64,000 nucleotides of DNA from Pyxidicoccus parkwaysis (GTDB lineage: Bacteria; Myxococcota; Myxococcia; Myxococcales; Myxococcaceae), in NCBI RefSeq assembly GCF_017301735.1, contig NZ_CP071090.1:9104001-9168000 (forward strand). Reading direction: 5' to 3'. This document shows positions 31,276 to 40,271 of this stretch, piece after piece. Numbering within the stretch: the stretch's first letter is position 1; every line of letters starts with the position of its first letter. The position numbers and the translations under genes were made by a program. The notes under the pieces were generated by a model. It saw only the letters and a program-made list of their open reading frames with translations. It did not search any database and was not told the origin of the DNA.

Positions 31276-31704
31276 GTGAGCAGCAGTGAGCGAGTCGATT
31301 CCCAGAAGGCCCCGGAGCCGGTGGGCCTGTACCCCCACGCGCGGCGCGTGGGCAACCTGCTCTTCCTCTCCGGCGTGGGCCCGCGAGAGCGCGGCACCAA
31401 GCGGATTCCCGGCGTCACGCTGGACGCCGAGGGCAACATCTCCTCGTACGACATCGAGGCGCAGTGCCACTCGGTGTTCCGCAACGTCCGCTACATCCTG
31501 GAGGACGCGGGCTCGTCCTGGGACAAGCTGGTGGATGTGACGGTGTACCTGACGAACATGAAGAAGGACTTCCCCACGTACAACCGGCTGTGGGCGGAGT
31601 ACTTCAAGGACAACCCGCCGTGCCGGACGACGCTCGAAATCAACTGCCTGCCCACGCCGATTGCCATCGAGCTCAAGTGCATCGCCACCATCGGAGATGA
31701 ATGA
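31276..31704 (+). CDS. nbaF: 2-Aminomuconate deaminase, RidA-like
   Basis: This 142-residue RidA/YjgF-fold protein shows LLFLSGVGPRERG, VFRNVRYILEDAGSSWDKLVDVTVYLT and CRTTLEINCLP, with the final Glu-Leu-Lys-Cys strand (AIELKCIAT). In the pathway it hydrolyses 2-aminomuconate to 4-oxalocrotonate plus ammonia, as NbaF/AmnD do. It starts with GTG at 31276 after CAGGAG at 5-nt spacing, 38 bp after the dehydrogenase. General RidA proteins deaminate reactive enamines; the specific activity is inferred from operon position. Confidence 0.83.
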   Translation: MSSSERVDSQKAPEPVGLYPHARRVGNLLFLSGVGPRERGTKRIPGVTLDAEGNISSYDIEAQCHSVFRNVRYILEDAGSSWDKLVDVTVYLTNMKKDFPTYNRLWAEYFKDNPPCRTTLEINCLPTPIAIELKCIATIGDE

Positions 31705-32229
31705 ATGGGCCGCCTGACTCCCATCAACTTCAAGAAGTGGATTGACGAGCACCGCCACCTGCTCAAGCCGCCCGTCGGCAACCAGCAGGTGTGGGCCGAC
31801 CGCGAGTTCATGGTCACCGTCGTCGGCGGTCCCAACGCGCGCACGGACTTCCACATCAACGAGGGCGAGGAGTTCTTCTACCAACTGGAGGGCAACATCA
31901 CCCTGCGCGTCATCGACGAGGGCCAGGTGCAGGACATCCCCATCAACGAAGGGGAAATCTTCCTGCTGCCGCCCAACGTGCCGCACTCGCCGCAGCGTCC
32001 CGCGGGAACGGTGGGGCTGGTGCTGGAGCGCCGCCGCCAGCCCAAGGAGATGGACGGCTTCATGTGGCTGTGCCCCCAGTGCGGCGAGAAGCTCTACGAG
32101 GAGTTCGTGCACGTCACGAATCTCGTGACGCAGCTGCCGCCCATCTTCGAGCACTTCTACGGCAACCCCGAGAACTGCACGTGCAAGAAGTGCGGGACGA
32201 AGGTCACCAAGGGGAGCCCGGCGCGTTGA
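31705..32229 (+). CDS. nbaC: 3-Hydroxyanthranilate 3,4-dioxygenase
   Basis: This 174-residue bacterial-type single cupin cleaves 3-hydroxyanthranilate to 2-amino-3-carboxymuconate semialdehyde. Iron ligands are His50, Glu56 and His94 (TDFHINEGEEF, NVPHSPQ). The C-terminus carries two CxxC pairs (CPQCGEK and CKKCGTK), the rubredoxin-like iron site found in bacterial enzymes and absent from animals. Its ATG immediately follows the stop of the deaminase gene, and its own stop overlaps the next start, so translation is coupled along the operon. Known synonyms are haaO and nbaC. Confidence 0.93.
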   Translation: MGRLTPINFKKWIDEHRHLLKPPVGNQQVWADREFMVTVVGGPNARTDFHINEGEEFFYQLEGNITLRVIDEGQVQDIPINEGEIFLLPPNVPHSPQRPAGTVGLVLERRRQPKEMDGFMWLCPQCGEKLYEEFVHVTNLVTQLPPIFEHFYGNPENCTCKKCGTKVTKGSPAR

Positions 32230-33242
32230 AAATCGACATCCACACGCACCTGCTGCCGGAGAAGCTCCCCCGCTTCGCAGAGCGGTATGGCTACGGCGGC
32301 TTCATCACCCTGGACCACCACGCGCCGTGCCGCGCGCGCATGCTCCGCGACGACGGGAAGTTCTTCCGTGAAATCGAGAGCAACTGCTGGGACCCGGTGA
32401 AGCGGATTGAAGAGTGCGACGCGCACGGCGTCCACGTGCAGGTGCTGTCCACCATCCCGGTGATGTTCAGCTACTGGACGAAGCCCGAGCACGGCGCGGA
32501 CATGGCGCGCTTCCTCAACGACCACCTCGCCGGTGTCGTGCGCGCGCACCCGAAGCGCTTCGTGGGCCTGGGCACGGTGCCGCTCCAGTCGCCGGACCTG
32601 GCGGTGCGCGAGCTGGAGCGGTGCGTGAAGGAGCTGGGCTTCTCGGGCGTGCAGATTGGCAGCCACGTCAACGACTGGAACCTGTCCGACCCGGCGCTGT
32701 TCCCCTTCTTCCAGGCCGCGAGCGAGCTGGGCGCCGCCATCTTCGTCCACCCGTGGGACATGATGGGCGAGGCGAAGATGCAGAAGTACTGGCTGCCGTG
32801 GCTGGTGGGCATGCCGGCGGAAGTCTCGCTCGCCATCTGCTCCGTCATCTTCGGCGGCGTGCTGGAGCGGCTGCCCAAGCTGCGCTTCGCCTTCGCGCAT
32901 GGCGGCGGCTCGTTCCCCATCACCCTGGGCAGGATTCAGCACGGCTTCGAGGCGCGGCCGGACCTCGTGGCGGTGGACAACAAGGTGCCGCCCCAGGACT
33001 ACGTGGGCCGCTTCTGGGTGGACTCGCTGGTCCACGACGCGGAGGCGCTGCGCTTCATCGTCCGGCTGTTCGGCCAGGACAAGGTGGCGCTCGGCAGTGA
33101 CTACCCCTTCCCCCTGGGCGAGGACCGCCCGGGCACGCTCATCGAGTCCCTGAGGGAGCTGGAGCCGGCCGCGCGCGAGCGGCTGCTCTGGCGCAACGCC
33201 CTGGAGTGGCTCGGACGCTCGCGCGAGGACTTCGCACCATGA
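32226..33242 (+). CDS. nbaD: 2-Amino-3-carboxymuconate-6-semialdehyde decarboxylase (ACMSD)
   Basis: This 338-residue metal-dependent amidohydrolase-fold enzyme diverts the unstable semialdehyde from spontaneous quinolinate formation. Zn ligands are seen: His6 and His8 (DIHTHLL), His175 (FVHPWDM) and Asp292 (GSDYPFP), with the catalytic FAHGGGSFP loop. The start is a TTG at 32226 overlapping the dioxygenase stop (TTGA), after AAGGGGAG; no ATG or GTG fits the conserved N-terminus, which begins at the metal motif. A TTG start is unusual here and could lower expression. Confidence 0.92.
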   Translation: MKIDIHTHLLPEKLPRFAERYGYGGFITLDHHAPCRARMLRDDGKFFREIESNCWDPVKRIEECDAHGVHVQVLSTIPVMFSYWTKPEHGADMARFLNDHLAGVVRAHPKRFVGLGTVPLQSPDLAVRELERCVKELGFSGVQIGSHVNDWNLSDPALFPFFQAASELGAAIFVHPWDMMGEAKMQKYWLPWLVGMPAEVSLAICSVIFGGVLERLPKLRFAFAHGGGSFPITLGRIQHGFEARPDLVAVDNKVPPQDYVGRFWVDSLVHDAEALRFIVRLFGQDKVALGSDYPFPLGEDRPGTLIESLRELEPAARERLLWRNALEWLGRSREDFAP

Positions 33243-34513
33243 CCACGCCGTTCGAGGACACCGAGGCCTTCGCCCGCAGGATGGACGCGGAGGACCCGCT
33301 GCGCGCCTTCCGCGACGAGTTCCTCTTCCCGCCAGGGCCGGATGGGAAACCCGTCGTCTATCTCGCGGGCAACTCGCTGGGGCTCCAGCCGCGCAACGCC
33401 GCGCGCTACATCCAGGAGGAATTGGAGGACTGGGCGCGCTTCGGAGTGGAGGGTCACCACGAGGGCCGCCACCCGTGGCTGCACTACCACGAGCTCGTCA
33501 CCGACATGGCCGCGCGGCTGGTGGGCGCGAAGCCGATGGAAGTGGTGGTGATGAACACCCTCACGGTGAACCTGCACCTGATGATGGTGTCCTTCTACCG
33601 GCCCACGAAGGGGCGCTTCAAAATCCTGATGGAGGGCGGCGCCTTCCCGTCGGACCAGTACGCGGTGGCCTCGCAGGTGCGCTTCCACGGCTACGACGCG
33701 CGCGAGGCGGTCATTGAGCTCAAGCCGCGCGCGGGCGAGGAGACGCTGCGCACCGAGGACATCCTCGCGACGATTGAAAAGCACGGCCACGAGGTGTCGC
33801 TCGTGCTGCTGGGCAGCGTGAACTACCTCACCGGGCAGGCCTTCGACCTCGCGGCGATTACGAAGGCCGCGCACGCGAAGGGCTGCTTCGTGGGCTTCGA
33901 CCTGGCGCACGGCGCGGGCAACCTGAAGGTGTCCCTGCACGACGACGGGCCGGACTTCGCGGTGTGGTGCTCGTACAAGTACCTCAACAGCGGCCCGGGC
34001 AGCCTGGGCGGCGTCTTCGTCCACGAGCGCCACGCGCACGAGAAGAACCTCCCCCGCTTCGAGGGCTGGTGGGGCCACAACAAGCAGACGCGCTTCCAGA
34101 TGGGCCCCACGTTCGACCCGCTGCCGGGCGCGGAGGGGTGGCAGCTGTCCAATCCGCCCATCTTCCAGCTCGCGGCGCTGCGCGCGTCACTGGAGCTGTT
34201 CGACAAGGCCGGCATGGCGGCGCTGCGTGCCAAGAGCGAGAAGCTCACCGGCTACCTGGAGTTCCTCCTGGACAAGCTGCCCCCGGACTTCGTGCGCATC
34301 ACCACGCCGCGCGACGTGAAGCAGCGCGGGGCGCAACTGTCGCTGCGCTTCAAGGGCGAGGCGCAGGGCATGCTGAAGCGGCTGGCGGACGCGGGCATCG
34401 TCTGCGACTTCCGCAAGCCGGACATCATCCGCGCGGCGCCCGCGCCGCTCTACTGCAACTACACCGACGTGTACCGCTTCGTGAGGACGCTCGAAGGCCA
34501 TGCCCGAGACTGA
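33239..34513 (+). CDS. kynU: Kynureninase
   Basis: This 424-residue PLP enzyme of fold type I cleaves (3-hydroxy)kynurenine to (3-hydroxy)anthranilate and alanine. The Schiff-base lysine is Lys247 in WCSYKYLNSGPGS; other markers are YLAGNSLGLQP near the N-terminus, FDLAHGAGNLK (Asp contacting PLP), and FEGWWGHNKQTRFQM. Its ATG overlaps the ACMSD stop (ATGA) and its 3' end overlaps the monooxygenase by 14 bp. Length and motifs are normal for the family. Confidence 0.95.
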   Translation: MTTPFEDTEAFARRMDAEDPLRAFRDEFLFPPGPDGKPVVYLAGNSLGLQPRNAARYIQEELEDWARFGVEGHHEGRHPWLHYHELVTDMAARLVGAKPMEVVVMNTLTVNLHLMMVSFYRPTKGRFKILMEGGAFPSDQYAVASQVRFHGYDAREAVIELKPRAGEETLRTEDILATIEKHGHEVSLVLLGSVNYLTGQAFDLAAITKAAHAKGCFVGFDLAHGAGNLKVSLHDDGPDFAVWCSYKYLNSGPGSLGGVFVHERHAHEKNLPRFEGWWGHNKQTRFQMGPTFDPLPGAEGWQLSNPPIFQLAALRASLELFDKAGMAALRAKSEKLTGYLEFLLDKLPPDFVRITTPRDVKQRGAQLSLRFKGEAQGMLKRLADAGIVCDFRKPDIIRAAPAPLYCNYTDVYRFVRTLEGHARD

Positions 34514-35897
34514 CCGGAAGGAAGCCGTCACCGTGGTGGGCGCGGGCCTCGTGGGCTCGCTGCTCGCCATGTACCTGGCCCGCAGGGGCTACTCCGTGGA
34601 GGTGCTGGAGCGCCGCCCGGACATGCGCCGCGAGGTCATCGACGCGGGGCGCTCCATCAACCTCGCCATCTCCACGCGCGGCCTGCATGCGCTGCGACAG
34701 GTGGGGCTGGAGGCGGAGGCGCTGAAGCACGCCATCCCCATGCGCGGAAGGATGATTCATTCCGCGAAGGGCGAGCTGACGTACCAGCCCTACGGCAAGG
34801 ACGACTCGCAGCACATCAACTCGCTGTCGCGCGCGTGGCTGAACAAGTTCCTGATGACGGAGGCGGAGAAGACGGGCCGCGTCCGCATCCGCTTCAAGCA
34901 GCGCGTCAGCCACGCCGACTTCGAGACGGGCGCGCTCACGGTGCACGACGAGGCCACGGGCCAGACGCGCCACGAAGAGGGCCGCGTGCTGTTCGGCACG
35001 GACGGCTCGGGCTCGGCGGTGCGGCAGGAGATGGACAAGGTGCCGGGCTTCCAGGCCACACAGGAACAGCTCGGCCACGGCTACAAGGAGCTGACGATTC
35101 CCGCGGGCCCGGGCGGCACGTTCCAGATGGAGAAGCACGCGCTGCACATCTGGCCGCGCGGCTCGTACATGCTCATTGCCCTGCCCAACGAGGACGGCAG
35201 CTTCACCTGCACGCTGTTCCTCCCGTGGAAGGGCCCGGTGAGCTTCGAGTCGCTGGACTCGCCGGCGCGGCTGGAGGCGTTCTTCGAGGAGCAGTTCCCC
35301 GACGCGAAGAAGATGATTCCCGACCTGGTGGACGCCTTCTTCTCGCGGCCCACGGGCAGCATGGTGACGGTGAAGTGCGCGCCGTGGCGCGTGGGCGGAC
35401 GGACGGTGGTGCTGGGCGACGCGGCGCACGCCATCGTCCCCTTCTTCGGCCAGGGGATGAACTGCGGCTTCGAGGACTGCGTCGTCCTGGACGGACTGCT
35501 CGGCCAGCACGGGCGGTGGGAGGACGTGTTCGCGGACTTCGAGCGGCTGCGGAAGACGAACGCGGACGCCATCGCGGACATGGCGGTGGAGAACTTCATC
35601 GAGATGCGTGACAGCACCGGCAACCCGCGCTTCCTGCTGGAGAAAGCGGTGGAGAAGGTGCTGCTCAACGCCTTCCCCGGCGAGTTCGTCAGTCGCTACA
35701 CGATGGTGAGCTTCAGCCGCGTGCCCTACCGGCTGGCGTACGAGGTGGGCGCGATTGCCGGCGGAATCGTCTCGGAGCTGACCGACGGGCTGGCTCGGGC
35801 GGAGGACGTCAATCTGGAGCGCGCGGGGCAGCTCATCCGCGGGCGGCTGGTGCCATTCATGAAGGAGCACGCGGATGGATTTCGGACTGAAGGGTAG
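34500..35897 (+). CDS. kmo: Kynurenine 3-monooxygenase
   Basis: This 465-residue flavin hydroxylase converts kynurenine to 3-hydroxykynurenine with NADPH and O2. Class A markers are present: VVGAGLVGSLLAMYLARRG (FAD beta-alpha-beta), the DG motif GTDGSGSAVR, and GDAAHAIVPFFGQGMNCG. Family-specific RSINLAISTRGLHAL is also present. The C-terminal region has short hydrophobic stretches as in membrane-associated Kmo. It overlaps kynureninase by 14 bp and the next SDR gene by 23 bp, so it is deep within the operon. Confidence 0.94.
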   Translation: MPETDRKEAVTVVGAGLVGSLLAMYLARRGYSVEVLERRPDMRREVIDAGRSINLAISTRGLHALRQVGLEAEALKHAIPMRGRMIHSAKGELTYQPYGKDDSQHINSLSRAWLNKFLMTEAEKTGRVRIRFKQRVSHADFETGALTVHDEATGQTRHEEGRVLFGTDGSGSAVRQEMDKVPGFQATQEQLGHGYKELTIPAGPGGTFQMEKHALHIWPRGSYMLIALPNEDGSFTCTLFLPWKGPVSFESLDSPARLEAFFEEQFPDAKKMIPDLVDAFFSRPTGSMVTVKCAPWRVGGRTVVLGDAAHAIVPFFGQGMNCGFEDCVVLDGLLGQHGRWEDVFADFERLRKTNADAIADMAVENFIEMRDSTGNPRFLLEKAVEKVLLNAFPGEFVSRYTMVSFSRVPYRLAYEVGAIAGGIVSELTDGLARAEDVNLERAGQLIRGRLVPFMKEHADGFRTEG

Positions 35898-36612
35898 GCG
35901 CGCGCTGGTGATGGGTGGCTCCGCGGGCCTCGGCTACGCGATTGCCGAGGCGCTGGTGAAGGAAGGCGCCACGGTGGCCATCTGCTCGCGCGGCGGCGAG
36001 AAGCTGGAGAAGGCCGCGAAGCAACTGGGCGCGGCGCTCGCGGTGCCGTGCGACTTGAACCAGCCCGGGGCGGCGAAGCGGCTGGTGGAAGAGACTGTTG
36101 CCAAGCTGGGCGGCGTGGACGTGCTGGTGGTGAACACGGGTGGACCTCCGGCGGGCGGCTTCGAGTCGCTGACGGGCGAGCAGTGGCAGCTCGGCTTCCA
36201 GAGCCTGTGGATGGCGGCGGTGGACGGCATCCAGGCGGCGCTGCCGGGCATGAAGGAGCGCAAGTGGGGCCGCGTCGTCCTGGTGACGTCGCTGGCCGCG
36301 CGCGAGGCGATGTCGAACCTCACCATCTCCAACGGCCTGCGCGCGGGCCTGCTGGGGCTGGTGAAGACGGTGAGCAACGAGGTGGCGCAGTACGGCGTCA
36401 CCATCAACGCGGTGCTGCCGGGCTACCACGCGACGGAGCGGATGACGCAGCTCGGGCTCACCGACGAGAAGGTGGCGCCGCAGATTCCCGCGCGGCGGCT
36501 GGGACGTCCGGAGGAGCTGGCCGCGGTGGCCGCGTTCCTCGCGTCGGAGCCGGCGTCGTACGTCACCGGCCAGTCCATCGTCGTGGATGGCGGTGCGCAG
36601 CGCGGCTTCTAG
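35875..36612 (+). CDS. Atypical SDR-family protein in the kynurenine operon
   Basis: This 245-residue Rossmann protein has a recognisable cofactor loop (VMGGSAGLGYAIAEAL) and C-terminal PG motif (AVLPGYHATERM). Classical catalytic residues are altered: NNAG is NTGGP, and the YxxxK pair reads SNGLR, with Ser in place of Tyr and Arg in place of Lys. This SNxLR type is a known atypical SDR subgroup (reductase activity not expected by the classical mechanism). The first 23 bp overlap kmo, so it is translated with the operon; it is the only member without an assigned step. It may be a regulator, a chaperone-like partner, or an unrecognised enzyme. Confidence 0.78.
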   Translation: MDFGLKGRRALVMGGSAGLGYAIAEALVKEGATVAICSRGGEKLEKAAKQLGAALAVPCDLNQPGAAKRLVEETVAKLGGVDVLVVNTGGPPAGGFESLTGEQWQLGFQSLWMAAVDGIQAALPGMKERKWGRVVLVTSLAAREAMSNLTISNGLRAGLLGLVKTVSNEVAQYGVTINAVLPGYHATERMTQLGLTDEKVAPQIPARRLGRPEELAAVAAFLASEPASYVTGQSIVVDGGAQRGF

Positions 36613-36813
36613 GCAGTTTGGAAACGTTGGCTGACGATGGAGCCCGGCATGCCGCACGGGTTGCTCGGAGCAGCATTCGAGCACGCACTTCTTCCGGCTC
36701 CCGCCGCGTCACAGACGCGTTGTGATTGACACAGGGTTTCATTTCCCTGGCGTCATGATTCGGACAGGCTCCGGGGCTGGCGGCCATGCAGGCCGCCTTT
36801 CCTGGGGGTGGCA

Positions 36814-38304
36814 ATGTACCTGTCGAGACTGCATTGGCTGGCGCTCCTGCTGTGCGGCTGTGGCGCTCCGGCGCTGGACTCCGAACCCGAGGCGCTGACG
36901 TCCGCCAGTCAGGCCGTGGTCCTCGTCGAGTCGTTCCGGGACAGCTTCAACGGCGCCAACAACGCGAACAACACGGGCCTCAACGACAACCTGACCGCGA
37001 GACAGTCCGGCACGCTGGCACCGGCGACGTACACGCGCGTCCCCGGCCTCTGGTACTCCGCGCCCGCGCCGAGCATCTGGTGGGCCCAGGTCAATCACAT
37101 CTGGCATCCGGACACGCTGTCCTTCCACGAGTCCACGTCCGCGCTGCGCATGGACAAGCCCTTCAACCGGGACGCCTCGGGCGCGTTCCGGCTGTCCTTC
37201 GTGGCCGAGCCCATCGTCAGTGACGCTCGCGACAGCTCCAACTGGGCGTCCGTCATGCTCGGCGCGTCGTCCGCCTCCAGCGGCTTCGTCGCCAACGCGG
37301 ACATCGACTTCGGCTTCCTCGTCCGCTCCAACGGCGGACTGACGGTCTTCGACAACGGCACGCAGGTGACGGTGACACCGTCGAGCGTGCCGGCGGCGGA
37401 CCGGTACGTGGTGAGCCTGTCCGTGCGGGACGGACAGGTGCTCGGCACCGTCAACGGCACGTCCTTCTCCGCGACGCTGAATGGTCCCACCGCGCTTCCC
37501 GGCCAGGCGTACCTGTACCTCGGCGCATATCTGGAGGCGGGCCAGGTGACGCGCTTCGATGACGTGGCGGTGTCCCCCGTGGTGGACCACCTGAAGCACT
37601 ACGGCTACTACTGGGCGCAGTCGAGCAGCTACGGCTCACATCTGGACGAGGTGACGGCGCACACCAACCTCAACTTCGCCCAGGGCCCTGCGGACCTCGC
37701 GGCGTGCGCCGCGCGCGGGGTGAAGTGCCTGCTCGAGACGCGGTGGCAGTTCTTCAACGGCGCCACGCTGCGCCCGGACTACGCACAGGCGTGGAGCCAG
37801 CTCGTCAGCGCCATCAACCCGTATCTGGGCAGCGTGGGCGGCTTCTACGTCATCGACGAGCCGTACTGGAATGGCGTGTCGGTGCAGGACCTGACGACGT
37901 GCGTGAACACCATCAAGGACACCTTCCCGAACATCCCGGTGATGGTGGTCCACGCGGTGCCGTCCATCTCGCCCTCGCTCGTCACTCCGGCGCGCGCGGA
38001 TTGGGTGGGCTTCGACCACTACGGCCCGCTGTCCGAGGTGGTGGGCTACCTCAACACGCTCCGCTCCACGCTCGCGCCGAACCAGAAGCTGTGGCTGGTG
38101 CCGCAGTCGTTCCGGAGTGGTCCCTATTCCACCGACGCGGCGCTCGCGCGTGCGAACTGGGAGTACTACGACCTGGCGCGCACGGACCCGCGCATCCTGG
38201 GGCTCCTCAACTTCGGCCTGTGGACCCATGAGAGCAGCGCGTCCGCGATTCCCCAGACGTTCGCGGCGCAGCAGACCATCGGCAAGGAGTTGCTGAGGCG
38301 GTAG
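36814..38304 (+). CDS. Lipoprotein with laminin-G-like region and TIM-barrel-like domain
   Basis: This 496-residue exported lipoprotein has a signal ending LLLCGC, with a Cys in a lipobox. An N-terminal region (about 40-245) looks like a concanavalin/LamG sandwich with many Ser/Asn/Asp strands (LSFVAEPIV, VVSLSVRDG, AYLYLGAYLEAG). A C-terminal half (about 250-490) resembles a glycoside-hydrolase-like TIM barrel with GGFYVIDEPYW, where the Asp-Glu pair could be catalytic, plus WVGFDHYGPL. It may act on extracellular polysaccharides, but the family is not certain. Start 36814 follows GGGGGTGG; GTG 36808 is possible. A perfect 12-bp hairpin follows. Confidence 0.72.
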   Translation: MYLSRLHWLALLLCGCGAPALDSEPEALTSASQAVVLVESFRDSFNGANNANNTGLNDNLTARQSGTLAPATYTRVPGLWYSAPAPSIWWAQVNHIWHPDTLSFHESTSALRMDKPFNRDASGAFRLSFVAEPIVSDARDSSNWASVMLGASSASSGFVANADIDFGFLVRSNGGLTVFDNGTQVTVTPSSVPAADRYVVSLSVRDGQVLGTVNGTSFSATLNGPTALPGQAYLYLGAYLEAGQVTRFDDVAVSPVVDHLKHYGYYWAQSSSYGSHLDEVTAHTNLNFAQGPADLAACAARGVKCLLETRWQFFNGATLRPDYAQAWSQLVSAINPYLGSVGGFYVIDEPYWNGVSVQDLTTCVNTIKDTFPNIPVMVVHAVPSISPSLVTPARADWVGFDHYGPLSEVVGYLNTLRSTLAPNQKLWLVPQSFRSGPYSTDAALARANWEYYDLARTDPRILGLLNFGLWTHESSASAIPQTFAAQQTIGKELLRR

Positions 38305-38316
38305 GCGCGCACGGGC

Positions 38317-38350
38317 GGGCATGGCGCGCGAGTCCTTCCGCGCCATGCCC
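38317..38350. terminator. Perfect 12-bp hairpin between convergent genes
   Basis: GGGCATGGCGCG (38317-38328) pairs exactly with CGCGCCATGCCC (38339-38350) around a 10-nt loop, in the 54-bp gap between convergent lipoprotein genes. Confidence 0.6.
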
Positions 38351-38358
38351 GGACCGCG

Positions 38359-39684
38359 TCAGGGGTTCATCCGCTGGAGGACGATGTCGCCCTCGTCCGC
38401 GCTGAAGCGGACGCCCTCGCCGAAGGTGCGCGTGCCCATGAGCAGGCCCGCGCTCACGAAGGTGCCATCGCGCAGGAAGGCGACGTCACGCGGGAGCAGG
38501 CGGTCCTGGGCACAGGGCCCTTCTGATTCCTTCACGCGCCAGCGCACCTCTCCGGCAGGCGACAGCCGCATGAGCCGCGCGGTGCACTGCGACTCCCACG
38601 ACACCAGCGCCTCGCCATCCGAGCGCACCGCGACGCGGGGGCTGATGGAGTCTCCGTCCAAATCCATGGCCCACCGCGGATTGCCTCGGGCATCCGCGGC
38701 CAGGATGGCCGGAGACGGGAAGCATGGAGCTCCCGTGCCGCAGCCCTGGTTCACCCGGTCGTTCCCCCAGAGGAAGCTCTGCTTGAACATACCGGTGAGG
38801 AGCATGCCGCCCTCCGGCAGCAGGGCCAGGTCCGAGAAGTTCGCCCATCCCGCCGCGTCCGGAGTGGTGCGCAGCCAGCGCTGCTCGCCGGAGGGAGACA
38901 AGCCCAGAATGAAGCCCGCACCGTTGGACAGGTCGACCAGCTGATTCCCGGCGGCGACGACGTTGCCCTCGGCGTCCACCGCCACCGTGGTGAAGACGAG
39001 CGAGTCTCGCGCGGGCGGGGTCCAGGTCCACTGCAGCACACCCTCGGCGTCGTAGCGAGCCACGGTGCCCTGCCGGGTCACCGCCACCACGCCGCCCTCC
39101 GCGTCCGCAGCCAGCGCATCCGCCTGGGCAATGCGGACCCAGCGCACGGTGCCGTCCGGACCGAGCTTCACGAGGAAGCATCCCCCCGTGCGCGAAGCGT
39201 CTCCGAGCAGGAGCGTTCCTCCGCCGAGGACCTGGAGCGACACGAAGCTGTCCCCCGAGCTCGACACCGCGAGCGCCGAGGACTGGGGCACATTCATCCC
39301 GGCCGGGCCTGGCGTGACGTCGAGGGTGAGGGACCAGCGCTGCATCCCCATCGCGTCATGGCGCGTGAGCACCAGGTTGCCGAGGCCCGTCCAACCGGAG
39401 TCGCCCACGAACTGCGTCCTCGCGAGCACGATGAAGCCACCCGCGCCATCCGAGTCCAGGCCGGCCACGTCCTGGAGCTCGGGGAGCGACGACTGCACCG
39501 TCCAGAGGGGTGCCGAGGGGAGCTGCTCCGGAGGTGGAGGAATCGGAGCGTCCGGCTCCTGTCGTACCTGGGGCACGGGCGCTTCGTCCTGCACGGGCTC
39601 GCGCGATTCGTCGACTGCGCCACACCCCAGCGCCGTGCACATGCCCAGCGCCAACCCCACCGCTCCCGCCCGCCACCTGCTCAT
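38359..39684 (-). CDS. Lipoprotein with beta-propeller-like repeats
   Basis: This 441-residue protein has a signal ending in TALGC and then an acidic Pro-rich linker (about 25-60). The rest is repeating units of about 45 residues of the form ...DGTVRWVR..., ...EGVLQWTW..., ...SGEQRWLR..., ...RGNPRWAM..., each with a Trp after a charged/polar strand, as in PQQ-type or cell-surface propellers. It is probably surface exposed; function unknown. Start 39684 has GGAG upstream. It is transcribed toward the convergent lipoprotein gene at 36814. Confidence 0.75.
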   Translation of the reverse strand: MSRWRAGAVGLALGMCTALGCGAVDESREPVQDEAPVPQVRQEPDAPIPPPPEQLPSAPLWTVQSSLPELQDVAGLDSDGAGGFIVLARTQFVGDSGWTGLGNLVLTRHDAMGMQRWSLTLDVTPGPAGMNVPQSSALAVSSSGDSFVSLQVLGGGTLLLGDASRTGGCFLVKLGPDGTVRWVRIAQADALAADAEGGVVAVTRQGTVARYDAEGVLQWTWTPPARDSLVFTTVAVDAEGNVVAAGNQLVDLSNGAGFILGLSPSGEQRWLRTTPDAAGWANFSDLALLPEGGMLLTGMFKQSFLWGNDRVNQGCGTGAPCFPSPAILAADARGNPRWAMDLDGDSISPRVAVRSDGEALVSWESQCTARLMRLSPAGEVRWRVKESEGPCAQDRLLPRDVAFLRDGTFVSAGLLMGTRTFGEGVRFSADEGDIVLQRMNP

Positions 39685-39763
39685 GATGCACACCACTCCC
39701 ACCTGGCCCGGCCGCCGCGTGGAAGTTGGGGACACGGAGGGCCCGCGACAAGGGGCGCCGCCG

Positions 39764-39862
39764 TCACAGGAGCGATTGCACCGCCGCGACCACCTGGGGC
39801 CACTCGCGCGAGCGAGGGTCGATGACCTCGAAGTGTCCGGCGCCGTAGAGGACGGTGAGGCG
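39764..39862 (-). pseudogene. Remnant of an alpha/beta hydrolase C-terminus
   Basis: The minus strand encodes 32 residues ending in a stop (RLTVLYGAGHFEVIDPRS, then REWPQVVAAVQSLL) matching the C-terminus of the intact hydrolase at 41896-42711; 27 of the 31 residues from Leu-Thr-Val onward are identical. It includes the catalytic His in GAGHFEV. Upstream the similarity stops and the frame closes after about 40 codons, so the N-terminal two-thirds of a gene is gone. Confidence 0.7.
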
Positions 39863-40160
39863 CTTGATGAGCCTTGGATGTTCGCGGTGGGTCGCGTCCT
39901 TCCTGACCTGGTCCCCCTCAAGGTACGAATCGCACATCCTGGCACCAAGCGAGCGTTTGGCTTCTGTGTGATTGAAGAAGCCCCATCGTCAGCGAAGCTG
40001 TTGCGATGACCGGCTGAAACCGCCCTGGCTCCCACCGACGTTCAGCTTCTTCCGGTGTTGAGGATGCTCTCGCACGGGTCGGAAACTCGGGAGTGTCGTC
40101 CGAGCGCATGACGGGACGTCACAACCCGGGGTCGTCGCGGGGACGTGACCTACGGGGCTT
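39863..40160. other. Non-coding/degraded stretch
   Basis: About 300 bp with no gene I can support. Short frames are Arg/Ser/Pro-rich. It lies next to the hydrolase remnant and may be residual sequence from the same decayed copy. Confidence 0.4.
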
Positions 40161-40271
40161 CTACTTGCGTCGTTGCAGCTCCCCCCTGGCGACCTGCTGA
40201 AGTAGTTCCTGGTAGCCATGCACCCGCGCGAGGGGCACGACTACCTGGGTCAACGTGTCACCGGAACGCAT
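40161..40271 (-). other. Possible short ORF, 36 codons
   Basis: An ATG at 40271, overlapping the end of the lipoprotein gene by 14 bp, opens a 36-codon frame whose second half (LARVHGYQELLQQVARGELQRR) looks protein-like. It may be a small coupled gene, or a tail lost from the upstream gene by frameshift. Support is weak. Confidence 0.25.

Noticed and set aside
39867..40160. Short frames next to the hydrolase remnant
   Set aside because: No protein-like composition; only the 31 residues matching the paralogue are convincing.
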